DNA of 8,282 nucleotides from Muricomes sp. (GTDB lineage Bacteria > Bacillota > Clostridia > Lachnospirales > Lachnospiraceae), in NCBI GenBank assembly GCA_020024675.1, contig JAHHTM010000044.1, positions 1 to 8,282 of the forward strand, given 5' to 3'. The notes under the pieces were generated by a model. That model was not told where the DNA came from and did not search any database. It was given only the letters and a program-made list of their open reading frames with translations. Every line of letters begins with the position of its first letter. Within the stretch, counting starts at the first letter, position 1. Made by a program: the position numbers and the translations under genes. Positions 6,585-8,282 of this stretch are shown one piece after another.

Positions 6585-7209
6585 TTTTTTCCTGCCCCCT
6601 TCTAGATGCATCTTCTACCAATGTTGTCTGAATGTCATTTTCATACAGGCGCATCTGTACTTCCATTGGTGTAGGATCTTTTGTAAATTTTTTCTTTCCA
6701 AAATGATTGAAAAAGATTAAGATTCCAATTGTCAATCCTATCGAGTAAAACACTTCTAAGATTGTAAATCCTGATGACTTTACCCCTGTAAGCATTTCAT
6801 ATATATTTCCAAATAATTTTGTTATGGATATATCATTGTGAAATGCCATGATCGAAAATGCCGCCCCGAAAAAAGTTACAAATGCAACCAAGACTGTTTT
6901 GATCAAATACAATACTTTCCCAGCAGCCTTCTGTTCTTCATAGGTAATGATTAAATCTGGCTCACCCATATTGTAAACTTCAACAGCCGGATAGTTTTGA
7001 TGGATACAATTTATAATTTTCAAAATAGAAACTACATATCTCCCTGATTTTGTATCCTGAATTTTTAGTAGTTTCAGTGTTTTTAATTTTATCGCAAGTG
7101 TTGGATTACTACTTTCTATTTCAAGAACATCTCCCAATGTCACCTCTTTTTTATTTACCTCTACATTTCTATCTCCTTTAATGTAAACCCTATCATGCTC
7201 GGCTGACAT
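6544..7209 (-). CDS. spoVAA: Stage V sporulation protein AA (SpoVAA)
   Basis: SpoVAA is a membrane protein of the SpoVA set needed for spore maturation. The 221-residue product is slightly longer than the B. subtilis protein (about 206). Residues 1-95 form the soluble SpoVAA N-terminal domain, including VYIKGDRNVEV and VTLGDVLEI. Membrane helices lie at about 98-123 and 148-170. A short basic tail carries the conserved PMEVQMRLYE (181-190). The last ~20 residues, rich in charged residues, overlap spoVAB and are probably the source of the extra length. The ATG has GGAGGAG four bases upstream. The start overlaps the end of the preceding small membrane-peptide gene by 17 bases, so the two are probably coupled. 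Confidence 0.93.
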   Translation of the reverse strand: MSAEHDRVYIKGDRNVEVNKKEVTLGDVLEIESSNPTLAIKLKTLKLLKIQDTKSGRYVVSILKIINCIHQNYPAVEVYNMGEPDLIITYEEQKAAGKVLYLIKTVLVAFVTFFGAAFSIMAFHNDISITKLFGNIYEMLTGVKSSGFTILEVFYSIGLTIGILIFFNHFGKKKFTKDPTPMEVQMRLYENDIQTTLVEDASRRGQEKNVDTKDTSGIYWC

Positions 7210-7354
7210 AGTGCTCCTCCTGTATCTGTCTTATAAGATATCCTTTTTCATTTTCAGATTCTGCTCCTGCCTTGATACAACAGTATACAATGCCTGCCAG
7301 CAAAATCACCAGAATTATAGCAACCACACATCCTACAATATTTGTCTTTTTCAT
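7193..7354 (-). CDS. Unrecognised 53-residue single-pass membrane protein between sigF and spoVAA
   Basis: I do not recognise this short gene. Its 53-residue product begins MKKTN and has one strongly hydrophobic helix at about 6-27, ending YCC (Cys25, Cys26; also Cys9). A charged 26-residue tail follows, containing ESENEKGYLIRQIQEEHY. There is no lipobox, so a membrane-anchored small protein with a cytoplasmic or intermembrane tail is the simplest reading. GGAAAGG lies nine bases before the ATG. It starts 45 bases after sigF and its end overlaps the spoVAA start by 17 bases, the usual sign of a real co-translated gene. Its tail also carries the ribosome binding site of spoVAA. Canonical B. 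subtilis order has spoVAA directly after sigF. It could instead be a leader peptide that couples translation to spoVAA. Confidence 0.7.
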   Translation of the reverse strand: MKKTNIVGCVVAIILVILLAGIVYCCIKAGAESENEKGYLIRQIQEEHYVSRA

Positions 7355-7374
7355 ATTGACCAGCCTTTCCTTAA

Positions 7375-7390
7375 ATAATAAGGTTATTAT
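7375..7390. repeat. Perfect 16-base palindrome after sigF
   Basis: ATAATAA and TTATTAT flank a two-base centre GG. It lies in the 45-base gap between sigF and the small membrane-protein gene. It is too AT-rich and too tight to be a terminator. It could be a protein-binding site or chance. Confidence 0.25.
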
Positions 7391-7399
7391 CTGGTTTTT

Positions 7400-8131
7400 T
7401 TAATTTTTTATTCCACCCATTCCAAGATTTCTTAATCTGGAAAGTATTTTTTTTTCCATTCTTGAAACTTGTACTTGTGAAATTCCCATTTTTTCCCCGA
7501 CCACGCTTTGTGTTTCTTCTGCAAAATATCGTAAATAAATAAGTTTTCTTTCTTCCTTATTAAGGTTTCTAAGCAACTGTTCTAGAAACATTTTATCGAC
7601 AACTTTTTCCACATATTCTTCTTTTTCTTCAACTTTATCCACAAGACAGAGTTCATTTCCCTCTTTTTGGTATACCGGCGTGTACAACGATTCTACTTCC
7701 CCTCCAGCTTCCAGTGCCTGTGCAATCTCTTCTTTATCTACTTCAATCTCTTTTGAAAGTTCTTCCAACGTAGGTTCTCTGTCATATTCAACAATCAGTT
7801 TTTCCCTTGCTCTAAATATCTTTAACGATAACTCTTTTAAAGATCTACTGACTTTTAACATGCCATCATCTCTTAAAAAACGTTTGATTTCTCCAGAAAT
7901 CATTGGAACTGCATAGGTAGAAAATTTAACATCATATGATGTATCAAATTTATCAATTGCTTTTAAAAGTCCTATGCTGCCTATTTGAAATAAATCTTCT
8001 GGTTCTGTTCCTCTTCCATAAAATCGTTTTACAATACACCAGACTAACCCTACATTTTCTTCTACCAATTGTTCTCTCGCTTTTTTATCCCCTTTGTGTG
8101 ATCTTTGAATTAAAGCGATTGTGTGGTCCAT
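7400..8131 (-). CDS. sigF: RNA polymerase sporulation sigma factor SigF
   Basis: Sigma-F is the first forespore-specific sigma factor; it directs RNA polymerase to early forespore genes and is held inactive by SpoIIAB until septation. The 243-residue product has region 2 at about 22-92, with DLFQIGSIGLLKAIDKFD and FSTYAVPMISGEIKRFLRDD. Region 3 starts at VSRSLKEL (about 94-101). Region 4 is at about 185-237, with the helix-turn-helix GEKMGISQVQVSRMEKKIL. The N-terminus shows the SigF pattern, and it follows spoIIAB, which separates it from the close relative SigG. The ATG lies inside the end of spoIIAB (22-base overlap), with AGGAAGAGAGG just upstream. Transcription is expected from a promoter before spoIIAA, outside the window. 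Confidence 0.96.
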   Translation of the reverse strand: MDHTIALIQRSHKGDKKAREQLVEENVGLVWCIVKRFYGRGTEPEDLFQIGSIGLLKAIDKFDTSYDVKFSTYAVPMISGEIKRFLRDDGMLKVSRSLKELSLKIFRAREKLIVEYDREPTLEELSKEIEVDKEEIAQALEAGGEVESLYTPVYQKEGNELCLVDKVEEKEEYVEKVVDKMFLEQLLRNLNKEERKLIYLRYFAEETQSVVGEKMGISQVQVSRMEKKILSRLRNLGMGGIKN

Positions 8132-8282
8132 ACCTCTCTTCCTTTGCCAATTGTTTTCTGCATCCAGACTCTTGTTCCTTTTCCTGGTTTTGAATAAACC
8201 TTCAGTTGATCCATAAAAGCTTCCATAAAGGAGAATCCCATTCCGGAACGTTCTAATTGTGGTTTACTTGTATACATTGGAG
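8110..8282 (-). CDS. spoIIAB: Anti-sigma F factor SpoIIAB, C-terminal part (5' end beyond window)
   Basis: SpoIIAB is a serine kinase and anti-sigma factor that binds SigF and phosphorylates SpoIIAA. Only the last 57 codons are present. They show the end of the GHKL ATP-binding fold: LERSGMGFSFMEAFMDQLKV, matching the ERSGMGF..ME.FMD pattern of SpoIIAB, followed by SKPGKGTRVWMQKTI. The gene ends TTQSL and overlaps sigF by 22 bases, the usual translational coupling in the spoIIA operon. The N-terminal part and spoIIAA should lie to the right of the window. Confidence 0.93.
   Translation of the reverse strand, partial: PMYTSKPQLERSGMGFSFMEAFMDQLKVYSKPGKGTRVWMQKTIGKGREVWTTQSL

Noticed and set aside
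7355..7399. Separate forespore promoter for spoVAA/spoVAB after sigF
   Set aside because: I found no CATNHTA-type -10 with a suitable -35 in the gap; transcription is more simply explained by readthrough from the spoIIA promoter.

Overview
The window looks like a chromosomal segment from a low-GC, Gram-positive, endospore-forming Firmicute. The AT-rich sequence, strong AAGGAGG-type ribosome binding sites, a lipoprotein-type peptide-binding protein and a sporulation sigma-F/spoVA cluster support this. The overall flavour suggests Clostridia, perhaps Lachnospiraceae, but that family assignment is inference from general resemblance, not a search. I see no tRNA, rRNA, CRISPR array, insertion sequence or phage gene.

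Layout: (1) 1-4757, minus strand: an oligopeptide ABC-transporter operon read right to left as oppA (lipoprotein receptor), oppB and oppC (permeases) and oppD (ATPase, cut by the left edge). oppF would be expected beyond the edge. A sigma-A-like promoter precedes oppA, and a large stem-loop lies in the 256-bp oppA-oppB gap. (2) 4870-5529, minus strand: a small alarmone synthetase ((p)ppGpp synthetase) resembling RelP/YwaC, with its own sigma-A-like promoter. (3) 5668-6126, plus strand: a solitary spoVAC with a strong forespore sigma-G/F-type promoter lying back-to-back with the synthetase promoter. (4) 6132-6165: a long inverted repeat that can end transcription from both sides. (5) 6168-8282, minus strand: the sporulation operon read right to left as spoIIAB (partial), sigF, an unrecognised 53-residue membrane peptide, spoVAA and spoVAB. 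These genes are tightly packed or overlapping.

How the genes work together: SpoIIAB is the anti-sigma factor for SigF, the first forespore-specific sigma factor. SpoVAA, SpoVAB and SpoVAC belong to the SpoVA machinery that moves dipicolinic acid across the inner forespore membrane. The Opp system imports peptides, and the alarmone synthetase makes the starvation signal (p)ppGpp. The window therefore joins nutrient sensing and uptake to spore formation, although the link is positional only.

The most unusual points are the short membrane-protein gene inserted between sigF and spoVAA, and the placement of spoVAC. In Bacillus subtilis spoVAC follows spoVAB on the same strand. Here it sits next to spoVAB but is inverted, has its own forespore promoter, and has no spoVAD or spoVAE beside it. 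No completely new system is evident; most genes belong to well-known families.
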